Notes: generated by a model from the letters alone, not told the origin. DNA of 64,000 nucleotides from Pelotalea chapellei (GCF_018531195.1 NZ_JAHDYS010000003.1:124001-188000); one strand, 5' to 3'. Positions 24,285 through 34,642 are shown, counted from the stretch's first letter. Translations and numbers: made by a program.

Positions 24285-25661
24285 TCACTCCATCCTGAGC
24301 CGCTTCATTTTCTCCACGAGAGTCGTTCTGTTGATCCCTAAAAGGGTGGCGCCTTTGGCCTTGACCCCTCCCCCCAATTGCAGAGCTTGCGTGATAAGTC
24401 GGCGCTCCACCTCGGCCATGGCAGCAACCATATCCATCCCCTGCTCGGTCAGATCCAGACTGATATCCCCTGATACGACCTTCTGCCCGCTCATCTCGAC
24501 CGGCAGGTCCTCCAGATGAATTACCTCTCCCTCTGCCAGAGCAACCAGGCGCTCCACCAGATTTTCCAGTTCGCGAACATTGCCGGGCCAGGCATGCCGT
24601 TCAAGAGCTTCCAATGCACGCTTACTGATGTTCATGGGCTGCCTGCCCATCAGCAGGCAATATTTTTCCAGAAAGGCACCTACCAAGGCGATGATGTCCT
24701 GCTTTCGTTCCCTCAAAGGGGGAAGCTGAAGAGGAATGACATTTAAACGGTAAAAAAGGTCTTCCCGGAAATTCCCCTGTCGCACCTGCTGCTCCAGGTC
24801 CAGATTGGTGGCAGAAATGACGCGCACATCGATTTTGATCGGACTGGTAGCGCCAACACGATCGACTTCCTGCTCCTGCAGCACCCGCAACAGCTTGGTC
24901 TGCAAATGAAGCGGCATGGTGCCGATCTCATCCAGAAAAATGGTTCCGCCGTTGGCTGCCTCGAATTTACCCGGCTTGTCCTTGATAGCCCCGGTAAATG
25001 CGCCGCGCATGTGACCGAACAACTCGCTCTCCAGCAAGGATTCCGGGATGGCAGCGCAGTTGACGGCAATAAAAGGTTTGGCTTTCCACGTCCCGTTGTA
25101 ATGCAGCGCCCGCGCCACAAGTTCCTTGCCGGTACCCGACTCACCACTGATCAGCACAGTAGAATCGGTCTTGACGATGCGTGTCATGCGCTCAAAAACC
25201 ACTTTCATTGCCGGGGAACTACCGATTATATTGCTGAATTCGAAACGCCCCTGCAGCTGTTTGCGCAGACTGACGTTTTCCATCAGCAGTTGTTGTTTCT
25301 CCAGGGCCTTTTTAATGACAATCAGTAATTCGTCGAGATTGATCGGCTTGGTGATGTAGTCAAAAGCCCCGGCTTTCATGGCGCTGACAGCAGTTTCTGC
25401 CGAGGCATAACCTGTAATCACAATGACTTCGGTGGTGGGAGAGAGACGGCGGGAATGCTGCAGGATTTCGATGCCGTTTTTATCCGGCAAAAAGAGGTCT
25501 GAAACGATCAGGTGAAACTGCTCACGCTCAAGCAAGGCGATGGCTTCATCACCAGTGGCGGCTGATATGACTGAATAGCCGGAAGAGGACAACATCCGTT
25601 CCAGCACCCGGCGGGCTGGCTCCTCATCATCAATCAGCAATATGCGTATCTGGTTGGACAT
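24285..25661 (-). CDS. Sigma-54-dependent response regulator (NtrC/AtoC type)
   Basis: 458 residues from ATG 25659-25661, preceded by AAGGAGG; the frame extends 23 codons upstream without support. Receiver domain with D55 (LIVSDLFLPDKNG) and K in YITKPINL. AAA+ domain with Walker A GESGTGKELVARAL, the sigma-54 contact motif GAFTGA (MRGAFTGAIKDKPG), Walker B GGTIFLDEIGTMP and HAWPGNVRELENLVER. Fis-type helix-turn-helix at the end (GGGVKAKGATLLGINRTTLVEKMKRL). It should activate sigma-54 promoters when phosphorylated, probably by the hybrid kinase next door. Its targets are not visible; I searched the nosL upstream region and found no good -24/-12 element. Confidence 0.93.
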   Translation of the reverse strand: MSNQIRILLIDDEEPARRVLERMLSSSGYSVISAATGDEAIALLEREQFHLIVSDLFLPDKNGIEILQHSRRLSPTTEVIVITGYASAETAVSAMKAGAFDYITKPINLDELLIVIKKALEKQQLLMENVSLRKQLQGRFEFSNIIGSSPAMKVVFERMTRIVKTDSTVLISGESGTGKELVARALHYNGTWKAKPFIAVNCAAIPESLLESELFGHMRGAFTGAIKDKPGKFEAANGGTIFLDEIGTMPLHLQTKLLRVLQEQEVDRVGATSPIKIDVRVISATNLDLEQQVRQGNFREDLFYRLNVIPLQLPPLRERKQDIIALVGAFLEKYCLLMGRQPMNISKRALEALERHAWPGNVRELENLVERLVALAEGEVIHLEDLPVEMSGQKVVSGDISLDLTEQGMDMVAAMAEVERRLITQALQLGGGVKAKGATLLGINRTTLVEKMKRLRME

Positions 25662-25685
25662 AGGCCTCCTTGGGCTGGTAAGAGG

Positions 25686-25806
25686 AGGCTGTTGAAAAAC
25701 AGCCATCTCGCCGCCATCCTCGAAAGCCACCTTGTGCGGCGTAGCGCTGCTACACCTCCGCGGGGCGTTCTCCGGGTGCGACGATCTGACTATTTTTGAA
25801 CAGCCT
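25686..25806. repeat. 121-bp inverted-repeat element (REP/MITE-like)
   Basis: Ends AGGCTGTTGAAAAAC (25686-25700) and ATTTTTGAACAGCCT (25792-25806) are near-perfect inverted repeats. The interior contains a second palindromic part (GGCGTAGCGCTGCTACACC). It has no coding capacity and sits just upstream of the response regulator. This end sequence is a recurrent intergenic element in Geobacter-like genomes as I recall; only one copy lies in the window. Confidence 0.65.
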
Positions 25807-25896
25807 GATTATTCAACATCCTCCTAGTCTAGGTTTAGACTCTAGAAACTTGGTCCCAGACTTTATTGACTTTCACCGTAAAAGGCAAGCTGTCTA

Positions 25897-27267
25897 TTAT
25901 ACAGCTCTCATCTCTGTTACAGCCTGTATCGCCAGCTCCAGGCCATCCATGAGCAGCTTCAATTCCTCCATGCTGATGGCTAGCGGGGGGAAAACCACCA
26001 CCGTATTGCCTAAGGGACGGGAAAAGACTCCGTGTTTACGTGCTTCCAGACAGACCTTCACGCCGGTTTTTTCTTCCCAGGGATAGGGTGTGCGGTTCTT
26101 CTTATCGACCACCAGTTCGATTCCGGCAGCCATGCCGCAGTGGCGTATGTTACCCACGTGAGGCAGGTCCGCTATCTGCGCCAGACGTTCCGCGAGATAC
26201 TGTATCTTGGGCTGCAGCGCCTCAAGCAGACGATCGGTCTCGAACAGCTCCAGACTCTTCAAGGCCACGGCACAGGCCAGCGGATTGCCGGTAAAGGTAT
26301 GGCCGTGAAAAAAGGTTTTCAATTCGGCATATTCACCAAGAAAAGCGCCATAGACCTCCTCGGTGGCCACAGTGGCGGCCAGAGGCAGATACCCGGCGGC
26401 AATTCCCTTGGAGAGCGCCATTATGTCAGGCACCACATCCTCATGTTCGCAGGCGAACATCTTGCCGGTGCGCCCAAAGCCCGTGGCTACTTCGTCAGTA
26501 ATCATCAGCAGCCCGTAGCGGTCGCACAACTCGCGTACCCGACGCAGGAATCCGGGAGGTTGCACGATCATTCCGCCGGCACCCTGCAGGAGCGGTTCAA
26601 TAACCAATCCCGCACAGGTTGAACCCTCTTCCCTGATTATGTTTTCCAAGGCGCCGAGGCAGAGCATATCGCAGGTTTCAGGCCCTTCACAGCCCAGCTC
26701 ACAGCGGTAGCAATACGGGGCAGCCGCCTGGATGGTCTCGAACATCAGCGGTTTGAAGGTGGCGTGATAAATATCAATGCCCCCAACGCTGACAGCACCC
26801 AACGTATCGCCGTGATAGGCATTGCGAAAAGTAATGAAGCGGGTCCGCTCCGGCCGTCCCCGATGCACCTGATACTGAAAAGCCATCTTGACGGCCACTT
26901 CCATGGCAGTGGAGCCGTTATCTGAATAGAAAAAACGGGTCAGACCGCGGGGAGTGATCTGCGCCAGGCGCTGGGCCAGGATGATGCTCTGCTCACTTGC
27001 TAACCCCAGCAGGGTCGAATGTTCCAGCCGTTCAACCTGATCCTTGAGCGCATCGTTCAGTTCCTTGCGGCAGTGGCCATGAACATTGGTCCACATGGAA
27101 GCAACACCGTCCAGATAGCGCTTGCCGTCACTGTCGATCAGCCAGCTCCCCTCGCCCCGGGTTATGACAATAGCATCATCCTGTTCCCAATCCTGCATTT
27201 GGGTAAATGGATGCCAGACATGGCGCTTATCCCACGCCCGCAACTGTTCGGTGGTATGTTGTGTCAT
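25897..27267 (-). CDS. bioA: Adenosylmethionine-8-amino-7-oxononanoate aminotransferase BioA
   Basis: 456-residue PLP-dependent class III aminotransferase that converts KAPA to DAPA in biotin synthesis with S-adenosylmethionine as amino donor. Signature features: the N-terminal WHPFTQMQDW of BioA, YLDGVASMWTNVHGH, FYSDNGSTAMEVAVKMAFQY, FRNAYHGDTLGAVSVGG, ITDEVATGFGRTGKMFACEH (PLP Asp) and the Schiff-base lysine in IMALSKGIAAGYLPLAATV. It follows bioD after 507 bp of repeat elements, so it may still be co-transcribed from the bioB promoter, but the repeats make that uncertain. AAGG about 10 bases before the ATG. Confidence 0.95.
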   Translation of the reverse strand: MTQHTTEQLRAWDKRHVWHPFTQMQDWEQDDAIVITRGEGSWLIDSDGKRYLDGVASMWTNVHGHCRKELNDALKDQVERLEHSTLLGLASEQSIILAQRLAQITPRGLTRFFYSDNGSTAMEVAVKMAFQYQVHRGRPERTRFITFRNAYHGDTLGAVSVGGIDIYHATFKPLMFETIQAAAPYCYRCELGCEGPETCDMLCLGALENIIREEGSTCAGLVIEPLLQGAGGMIVQPPGFLRRVRELCDRYGLLMITDEVATGFGRTGKMFACEHEDVVPDIMALSKGIAAGYLPLAATVATEEVYGAFLGEYAELKTFFHGHTFTGNPLACAVALKSLELFETDRLLEALQPKIQYLAERLAQIADLPHVGNIRHCGMAAGIELVVDKKNRTPYPWEEKTGVKVCLEARKHGVFSRPLGNTVVVFPPLAISMEELKLLMDGLELAIQAVTEMRAV

Positions 27268-27307
27268 ATTTTGCCGACCTTATTTCAAAATTATTATCTT
27301 AAAACCG

Positions 27308-27729
27308 TATCACGCGGAGACGCAGAGGACGCGGAGAGAGACAACCACAAGCCTTTTTTAGCCTCACGATTACTTCGCGATTTACAAGGCGAGAACCGCT
27401 AAAAGCTTAAATCTTTGTCTTCAATCCGGCTTTTTCGTGGACTTTTCGTGAGGCAAAATTGCTTCTGTTCTTTCTCTGCGTTTCTCTGCGACTTGCCTAG
27501 GGCACCTACTTTTGGCCGCGTGAGACAAGCTTTTACAGCCAAATCTTTTTCAGCCTCACGATTTTCAAAGCTAAAACCGTAAAATCGTTCCGACTGCTGT
27601 TGTCTCTAAGTCTTTTAAATCCGGTCTTTTCGAGGACTTTTCGTGAGGCTAAGAAAGGTTTTGGCCTTAGCCTTTCTCTGCATTACCCTGCAACTTGCCT
27701 AAGGGCACCTACTTCTGGCCGCGTGAGAT
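27308..27729. repeat. Dispersed composite palindromic repeats, two units between bioD and bioA
   Basis: Fills nearly all of the 507-base bioD-bioA gap. Order seen: a CACGCGGAGACGCAGAGG box (27308-27340); a type-A palindrome from GCCTCACGATTACTTCGCGA to CTTTTCGTGAGGC (27361-27454); a box TCTCTGCG...CTTGCCTAGGGCACCTAC...GGCCGCGTGAGA (27475-27526); a second type-A unit (27553-27649); and a second closing box (27672-27729). Type-A ends GCCTCACGA and TCGTGAGGC are inverted repeats. No gene in this gap. Confidence 0.8.
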
Positions 27730-27774
27730 AAAGCCTTTAAATCTTCACGATTATTCATTTGCGCCACCCTCCTA

Positions 27775-29570
<1,796 letters not shown>

Positions 29571-29589
29571 ATATACACCTCCGGCCCCA

Positions 29590-29618
29590 TCGATAGCACA
29601 GCCCCCCCCTATTGTCAA
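29590..29618 (-). promoter_or_regulatory. Promoter of the bioB operon
   Basis: On the minus strand TTGACA (29613-29618) and TATCGA (29590-29595) are 17 bp apart, with the -35 element inside one arm of the biotin operator. The spacer contains a run of eight G. Transcription would start about 15-20 bases before the bioB start codon. Confidence 0.65.
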
Positions 29619-29645
29619 CCCGACCACCCGGTATCAGTTGACAAT
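29611..29645. promoter_or_regulatory. Biotin operator, predicted BirA binding site
   Basis: Perfect 9-bp inverted repeat ATTGTCAAC (29611-29619) and GTTGACAAT (29637-29645), 17 bp apart. This matches the known BirA operator type (TTGTNAACC, 14-16 bases, GGTTNACAA), though one arm lacks the second G. It covers the -35 element of the bioB promoter, so binding of biotinoyl-AMP-loaded BirA should block transcription. Confidence 0.8.
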
Positions 29646-29652
29646 CGATCTT

Positions 29653-29833
29653 ATCACGCAGAGGCGCAAAGGACGCGGAGAGAAACAGAAACCTGGGGAA
29701 CCCTAAATCCTTTTTGAGCCTCACGATTACTTCACGATTTAAATACAAATCCTTAGATCGCGCCTTTTCGGGGGAATTTCGTGAAGCTAAATCGCTTTTG
29801 TCTCTGCGTTACTCTGCGACTCCGCGTGAGATA
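29653..29833. repeat. Dispersed composite palindromic repeat upstream of the bio operator
   Basis: Most complete single unit: TCACGCAGAGGCGCAAAGG...GCGGAGAGAAA box (29653-29686), type-A palindrome (29718-29787), and the inverted closing box TCTCTGCGTTACTCTGCGAC...CGCGTGAGAT (29801-29832). The outer boxes are reverse complements of each other with few differences. Together with the bio promoter it fills the 378-base gap between bioB and the next gene. Confidence 0.8.
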
Positions 29834-29948
29834 GCTTCTGATCAGCATATGGACTAAACGCTTCTAAAGTGATAAGGTCAAGAAACTTGATCCAGAGCCA
29901 AGGTGCACCCTGCCCTGACCACTACCATTTTCCAATCCAAGGTTACCC

Positions 29949-31106
29949 ATGATGCTACGCTTGGCTGCAATACTGCTTTTTTCCGCGCTCACCCTGAATG
30001 CCCATGCCGCTTCCATCACTGTGATGCCCCTCGGCAAGGGCATATATACACTTCAAGGTAACAATATGGATGGCGTGGCCGGGATAGAGATGAAAATCGA
30101 TTATCCGGCCACGCTCTCATCTCCCACCGTTACGCAGGAAAGCCTTGTCGCCGGGGCCATGATGGCCACCACCCAGACCAAGGACAGCATCAAGATTGTC
30201 ATTATCAACACTCGTCCTTTTATTGGTTCGGGCCAGATCGCTACAATCTCTTTCAAATCACATACAGCCGCAGTGGAGGCCATTTCTGTTTCGGCAACAA
30301 TGATTGACAGCAAGGGAGCACCGGTCTCAGCTGATACTGCACCCTCCGGAGATGGGCTTGTCAAAGCAGGAATACCCGATTCAGCCACACCGCCCACGGT
30401 GTCGACTGTTCCCCCGGCGACGAACTCCGTAATAGTAGCCACACCCGCAACAGAGCAGGCATCCACCTCTCCCGGCATCGTACGGGTTCCCGTTGCTACA
30501 CCGGCGGAAAAGCAACCTCAACCTCAACCTCAACCTCAACCTCAACCTCAACCTCAACCTCAACCTGAAATGCCATCTCCCCCTGCATCAATAAAACACA
30601 TGGGGGTAATGGAGCATTTTAAAGATCTCGGTAGTGAAAGAACACCGGCAGCCTGCTGCGCACTCTTTACACAACAACTCTCAACCATCAGACAGGACCC
30701 GTCTATCGCTCTCAGTGATGGTGTTACACCGGTCATTATTGTGGTCAAACTGGAAGGTTCAAAGCCAGCTTCGCCAAATTTTGCCTTGAGCAACGCCAGA
30801 CTGGTCTCGATCAGCAAGGAAAATAGTACCTGGATCATCAAGACCATTCCCCAGGCGCAGGCACTTCATGCTAGCCTGACCATTCTCAGCGGCGAGACAA
30901 TGATAGAGTTTCCGCTGACGCTGGTCCCGCCGGTTGAGGACATCTCAGCTGCAGAAGGAGATTTTGCCGCATTTCTCAAAGACAGCGGCGTCACTCCTCC
31001 CAAGCGTGACCTGAATGGCGACGGCGTGCATGATTACCAGGATGACTATATTTATACCGCCCATTACCTGATCAAAAAAAGCGCTGCAGCCAAAGCAAAA
31101 CCATAA
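29949..31106 (+). CDS. Secreted protein with cohesin-like and dockerin-like parts joined by a Gln-Pro hinge
   Basis: 385 residues. Signal peptide MMLRLAAILLFSALTLNAHA. Residues about 22-125 resemble a cohesin-type beta domain (NNMDGVAGIEMKIDYPATL, SLVAGAMMATTQTKDSIKIVIIN, SGQIATISFKS). A Thr/Pro-rich stretch leads to a (Gln-Pro)9 hinge (about 189-206). A second folded region follows (HMGVMEHFKDLGSERTPAAC), and the end carries an EF-hand-like loop, DLNGDGVHDYQDDYIY, as in dockerins. Nothing is known of its partner; the cohesin and dockerin likeness is by pattern only. AAGG about 8 bases before the ATG. Monocistronic before the kinase gene. Confidence 0.65.
   Translation: MMLRLAAILLFSALTLNAHAASITVMPLGKGIYTLQGNNMDGVAGIEMKIDYPATLSSPTVTQESLVAGAMMATTQTKDSIKIVIINTRPFIGSGQIATISFKSHTAAVEAISVSATMIDSKGAPVSADTAPSGDGLVKAGIPDSATPPTVSTVPPATNSVIVATPATEQASTSPGIVRVPVATPAEKQPQPQPQPQPQPQPQPQPEMPSPPASIKHMGVMEHFKDLGSERTPAACCALFTQQLSTIRQDPSIALSDGVTPVIIVVKLEGSKPASPNFALSNARLVSISKENSTWIIKTIPQAQALHASLTILSGETMIEFPLTLVPPVEDISAAEGDFAAFLKDSGVTPPKRDLNGDGVHDYQDDYIYTAHYLIKKSAAAKAKP
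30513..30566 (+). repeat. Hexanucleotide microsatellite (CAACCT)9
   Basis: Nine exact tandem copies of CAACCT in frame, encoding (Gln-Pro)9. Length is a multiple of three so copy-number change would alter hinge length without frameshift. Confidence 0.95.
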
Positions 31107-31121
31107 TTTTCTTTCCATTAG

Positions 31122-31160
31122 ATTGCCTCTCTTAGCGTGTTTGCGGCTTTGCGTGAGAAA
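31122..31160. repeat. Fragment of the composite repeat (closing box only)
   Basis: GCCTCTCTTAGCGTG and TTGCGGCTTTGCGTGAGAA resemble the closing inverted box of the dispersed repeat, standing alone between the cohesin-like gene and the kinase gene. Confidence 0.45.
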
Positions 31161-31270
31161 AGATCTTATAACTGCTCGCTCGCTCGCTTCGCTTAAGACG
31201 CCAAGGTGCTAAGGAAATCAACTTCGATAACGCGTGAATGTCCAGCGTGCACTGAAAAGGAAATAACCTG

Positions 31271-33253
31271 ATGAAACGTTGGGAAACAGACGGGGTCCCA
31301 GGAAGTGCCGACACAAGTCATCACACTGTTGAACAAATTCTTCCCCAAGCACAGAATTACCACCTGCAGCTTTTCGAAAATCTCCCGGTGCTTATCTGGC
31401 AATCCGGAACCGACGGTCTCTGCAATCATTTCAATCGCACCTGGCTGGAATTCACCGGTCGCACGCTCGAACAGGAGTTGGGAGAGGGCTGGGCCGAGGG
31501 AGTTCATCCCGACGATCTGGATACCTGTATAACTACCTACCATTCTGCTTTCAGTGAACGTCGCTCCTTTGCCATGGAATATCGCCTGCGCCACCACGAT
31601 GGCAGTTACCACTGGATAGCCGACCATGGCAGCCCTTTCAACGATCTCGAAGGCAATTTTGCCGGGTACATAGGCGGCTGCCTGGACATCAATCAACAGA
31701 AGGTGGCGGAAATTGAGCTGCGTGAAGCCCATGAAAAAATGGAGCAACGCGTTGCAGAGCGTACACTGGAGTTGCAAAAGAGCCACAACCTGCTTAAAAG
31801 CCTTTCCCGCCAAGTACCTGGAGTAATCTTTCAGTTCCAGATGATGGCTGACGGCAGCTTTCGCATCCCCTATGCCAGCGATTCAATCCGAGAGATCTAT
31901 CAAATACATCCGGCTGATGTCACTGAAAATGCCGATACCCTGCTCAACCGCATCCACCCCGACGATTACGCTCCCTTCCTTGCAGCGGTCCAGGAATCAG
32001 CCCGCACCCTGCAGCCTTTCCTGGAGGAGTTCCGCATACAGGTCCCCGGCAAGGAATTCTGCTGGCGTTCAGCCAGTGCCAAACCGCAGCGTCTGGATGA
32101 TGGAAGCTACATGTGGCACGGGTTTTCGGTTGATATTACGGAACGGAAGCGTCTGGATGAGGAATTGCGTGACAGCCGCATCAAGCTCAATCAAGCCCAG
32201 CACATGGCAAAAATGGGCAGCTGGCACTGGTTCATCGACACCAACAAGCTTACCTGGTCCGAAGAGATGTTTGTTCTTACCGGCAGCGATCCAAGCAAAC
32301 CGCCACTGCCCTTTTCAGAACAGCCCCAGCGCTACACGCCTGAAAGCCGGGAGCGGCTGAGTCGGACTATTGAACATACACTTGCCAGTGGTGAACCCTA
32401 TGAGCTTGAACTTAATCTTGTCCGTCCCGACAACAGCCAGTTTCTTGCAATTGCCCGAGGAGAAGCAGTTATAGACGAGAACGGACGGGTAGTACAACTT
32501 CACGGCACTCTGCAGGATATAACGGAACAAAGGCAGCTTGAAAAGCAGTTGTCCCAGGCCCGCACCCTGGAATCCATCGGCCAGCTTGCCGCCGGAGTGG
32601 CCCACGAAGTACGCAATCCCCTTAACGCCATTCTTTCCATCACCGAAGCACTGTTCAAGGAAAGCGAGATCGAATCCGATCCGGAGTTCCAGCCATACCT
32701 CCAGCATATCCGCACCCAGGTCAAGCGACTTGCACATCTGATGAATGAGCTTCTTGACCTTGGCAAGCCGATTCCTGCATCAAGTCTTCAGCCAACTCCA
32801 CTGTATGAATTGTGTCGTGAAACTGCCGTCTTATGGCAATCCTCCGGCCTGGCCCCAAACAAATGGGTTGTACTCACGTCAGATCAAACTGCAGCGGAAT
32901 CCTATGTTATGGCGGACGGCATGAAACTGCAGCAGGTATTTTTCAATCTGCTGGAAAACGCCGGGCATCACAGTCCCCAAGGAAGCAAGATCCTCTTCCA
33001 ACTTCATTGTGTCGAAGACGGAAACGCTGTCATACGAGTCATAGACTCCGGCAGCGGCATTGCGGATACAACGATGGACCGCATCTTCGATCCTTTCTAC
33101 AGCAACCGCAAGGGAGGAACCGGATTGGGACTGGCGCTGGTCAAGCATTTTGTCGAACACATGGGAGGGTGCGTGAACATCCGCAACAATTTCCCCGATC
33201 CCGGGTGCATTGCAGAAATCCGCATACCACTCGCCAATGAGGTAATGCCATGA
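31271..33253 (+). CDS. PAS-domain sensor histidine kinase (NtrB-like)
   Basis: 660 residues, no membrane helix. PAS 1 (about 25-130, FENLPVLIWQSGTDGLCNHF), a coiled coil (KMEQRVAERTLELQKSHNLL), PAS 2 (about 175-290), PAS 3 (about 300-420), then HisKA with H445 (AAGVAHEVRNPLNAILSITE), and an ATPase domain with NLLENAGHHSPQG, IDSGSGI and GGTGLGLALVKHFVEHMGG. AAGGA 9 bases before the ATG. The stop overlaps the sigma-54 regulator (ATGA), which is clearly its partner. The input signal is unknown; genes downstream suggest a copper, redox or extracellular oxidant cue. Confidence 0.93.
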   Translation: MKRWETDGVPGSADTSHHTVEQILPQAQNYHLQLFENLPVLIWQSGTDGLCNHFNRTWLEFTGRTLEQELGEGWAEGVHPDDLDTCITTYHSAFSERRSFAMEYRLRHHDGSYHWIADHGSPFNDLEGNFAGYIGGCLDINQQKVAEIELREAHEKMEQRVAERTLELQKSHNLLKSLSRQVPGVIFQFQMMADGSFRIPYASDSIREIYQIHPADVTENADTLLNRIHPDDYAPFLAAVQESARTLQPFLEEFRIQVPGKEFCWRSASAKPQRLDDGSYMWHGFSVDITERKRLDEELRDSRIKLNQAQHMAKMGSWHWFIDTNKLTWSEEMFVLTGSDPSKPPLPFSEQPQRYTPESRERLSRTIEHTLASGEPYELELNLVRPDNSQFLAIARGEAVIDENGRVVQLHGTLQDITEQRQLEKQLSQARTLESIGQLAAGVAHEVRNPLNAILSITEALFKESEIESDPEFQPYLQHIRTQVKRLAHLMNELLDLGKPIPASSLQPTPLYELCRETAVLWQSSGLAPNKWVVLTSDQTAAESYVMADGMKLQQVFFNLLENAGHHSPQGSKILFQLHCVEDGNAVIRVIDSGSGIADTTMDRIFDPFYSNRKGGTGLGLALVKHFVEHMGGCVNIRNNFPDPGCIAEIRIPLANEVMP

Positions 33254-34581
33254 AACCTGCCGTATTGCTGATTGAGGATAATGAAGGAACCCGTTTCGGG
33301 TTTTTTCGTTATTTCAGCAAAGAGGGATATGAAATCAGCGAAGCTGCCGACCTGGCCTCCGCAACCCACAGTCTCGCTTCACGCCCTTTCGATGCAATCG
33401 TGCTGGATATCAATCTGCCCGACGGGAATGGCCTTGATTTTATTGAAACTGTACGTGGTCAGGATCCTTGTATTCCCATTATTGTCATCACCGGATCAGG
33501 AGATGTGCCTCTTGCAGTGGAAGCCATGCAGCGCGGTGCAGACAACTTCCTCAGCAAACCGGTTGATAACGCGGCACTGGGAGCCTATCTGCGCAAGACT
33601 CTGGAGATCGGCACCCTTAAACGTCGGCTGTCTGCCCAGAAACGACTCACACAAAAAGAGGATATCTTTTTTGGCAGAAACAGGTACATGCAGGAAATCT
33701 CGCACATCGCCCGTGCAGCTGCCTCTGGCGACACTCCGGTCCTGATTACCGGAGAAACAGGTACAGGCAAGGGAATGCTCGCAAACTGGATCCATCGTCA
33801 CAGCAAACGATCAAGCCAGGAATTCGTTTCGCTCAATTGCTCCAGCCTGAGAGGAGAGATGCTGGCCCGCGAGCTGTTCGGAAATGCGCGCGGCGCTTTT
33901 ACATCAGCAGATCAGGACCGCAAGGGATTGCTCGACATAGCTGATCGCGGTACGCTCTTTCTTGATGAAATCGGTGACATGGGCATGGAGATCCAGGCGC
34001 AGCTGCTCAAAGTGCTGGAGGAAAAGACCTACCGCCGGCTTGGAGATGTCAAACTTTACAGGAGCGACTTTCGCCCGATCTGCGCCACACATCACAATAT
34101 TGAAAATCTGGTCCGCGAGAAACTTTTCCGCCAGGACCTCATGTACCGCATCAACCTGGTCGTGATCCATCTCCCTCCCCTGAGAGAACGCCTGGACGAT
34201 CTCCCCTCTCTGGTCGCGTATCTCCTCCGGACGCTGGGAGTTTCCGAAGCAGTCCTTGAAGATGATGTCATGCAGGTGCTCATGGACTATCCCTGGCCCG
34301 GCAACATTCGCGAGCTGAAGAATGTGCTCGAAAGGGCATTATTGCTCGCCCCACGTGGAACCAGGCTTGGCAGGGAACATTTCTCCTGCCTCATCCAGCA
34401 CCCCCCAGGTAGGGCTACACAGGAATCATGTTCACCAACGGTACAGGAGATCCAGCAGAGGCACATCCAACAGGTCGTCGAGCAGATGAACGGTGATCTC
34501 GTTCAGGCCGCGAAGAGCCTCAACATCTCCCGGGCTACTCTGTATCGCAGATTGAAACAGATCCGGGACAGCCAACCTTAG
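33250..34581 (+). CDS. Sigma-54-dependent response regulator with GAFTSA variant
   Basis: 443 residues. Receiver D53 (AIVLDINLPDGNG) and NFLSKPVDN. AAA+ domain: Walker A GETGTGKGMLANWI, sigma-54 contact motif GAFTSA (ARGAFTSADQDRKG) instead of the usual GAFTGA, Walker B GTLFLDEIGDMG, and YPWPGNIRELKNVLER. C-terminal Fis-type HTH (LVQAAKSLNISRATLYRRLKQ). ATGA overlap with its kinase. The natural binding target may be the two GTCTCA-N4-TGAGAC sites at 34751-34786. Confidence 0.92.
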   Translation: MKPAVLLIEDNEGTRFGFFRYFSKEGYEISEAADLASATHSLASRPFDAIVLDINLPDGNGLDFIETVRGQDPCIPIIVITGSGDVPLAVEAMQRGADNFLSKPVDNAALGAYLRKTLEIGTLKRRLSAQKRLTQKEDIFFGRNRYMQEISHIARAAASGDTPVLITGETGTGKGMLANWIHRHSKRSSQEFVSLNCSSLRGEMLARELFGNARGAFTSADQDRKGLLDIADRGTLFLDEIGDMGMEIQAQLLKVLEEKTYRRLGDVKLYRSDFRPICATHHNIENLVREKLFRQDLMYRINLVVIHLPPLRERLDDLPSLVAYLLRTLGVSEAVLEDDVMQVLMDYPWPGNIRELKNVLERALLLAPRGTRLGREHFSCLIQHPPGRATQESCSPTVQEIQQRHIQQVVEQMNGDLVQAAKSLNISRATLYRRLKQIRDSQP

Positions 34582-34599
34582 TGCGCTGCAACATCTAAG

Positions 34600-34642
34600 C
34601 CCCCTCCCTAACCCTCCCCCTCCGGGGGAGGTTGGGAGGGGG
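34600..34642. terminator. GC-rich hairpin after the sigma-54 regulator gene
   Basis: CCCCCTCCCTAACCCTCCCC and its facing complement GGGGGAGGTTGGGAGGGG form a long stem with a 2-3 base loop. No T-run, so termination is likely but not typical. A related C-rich inverted repeat lies at 38270-38365. Confidence 0.5.
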
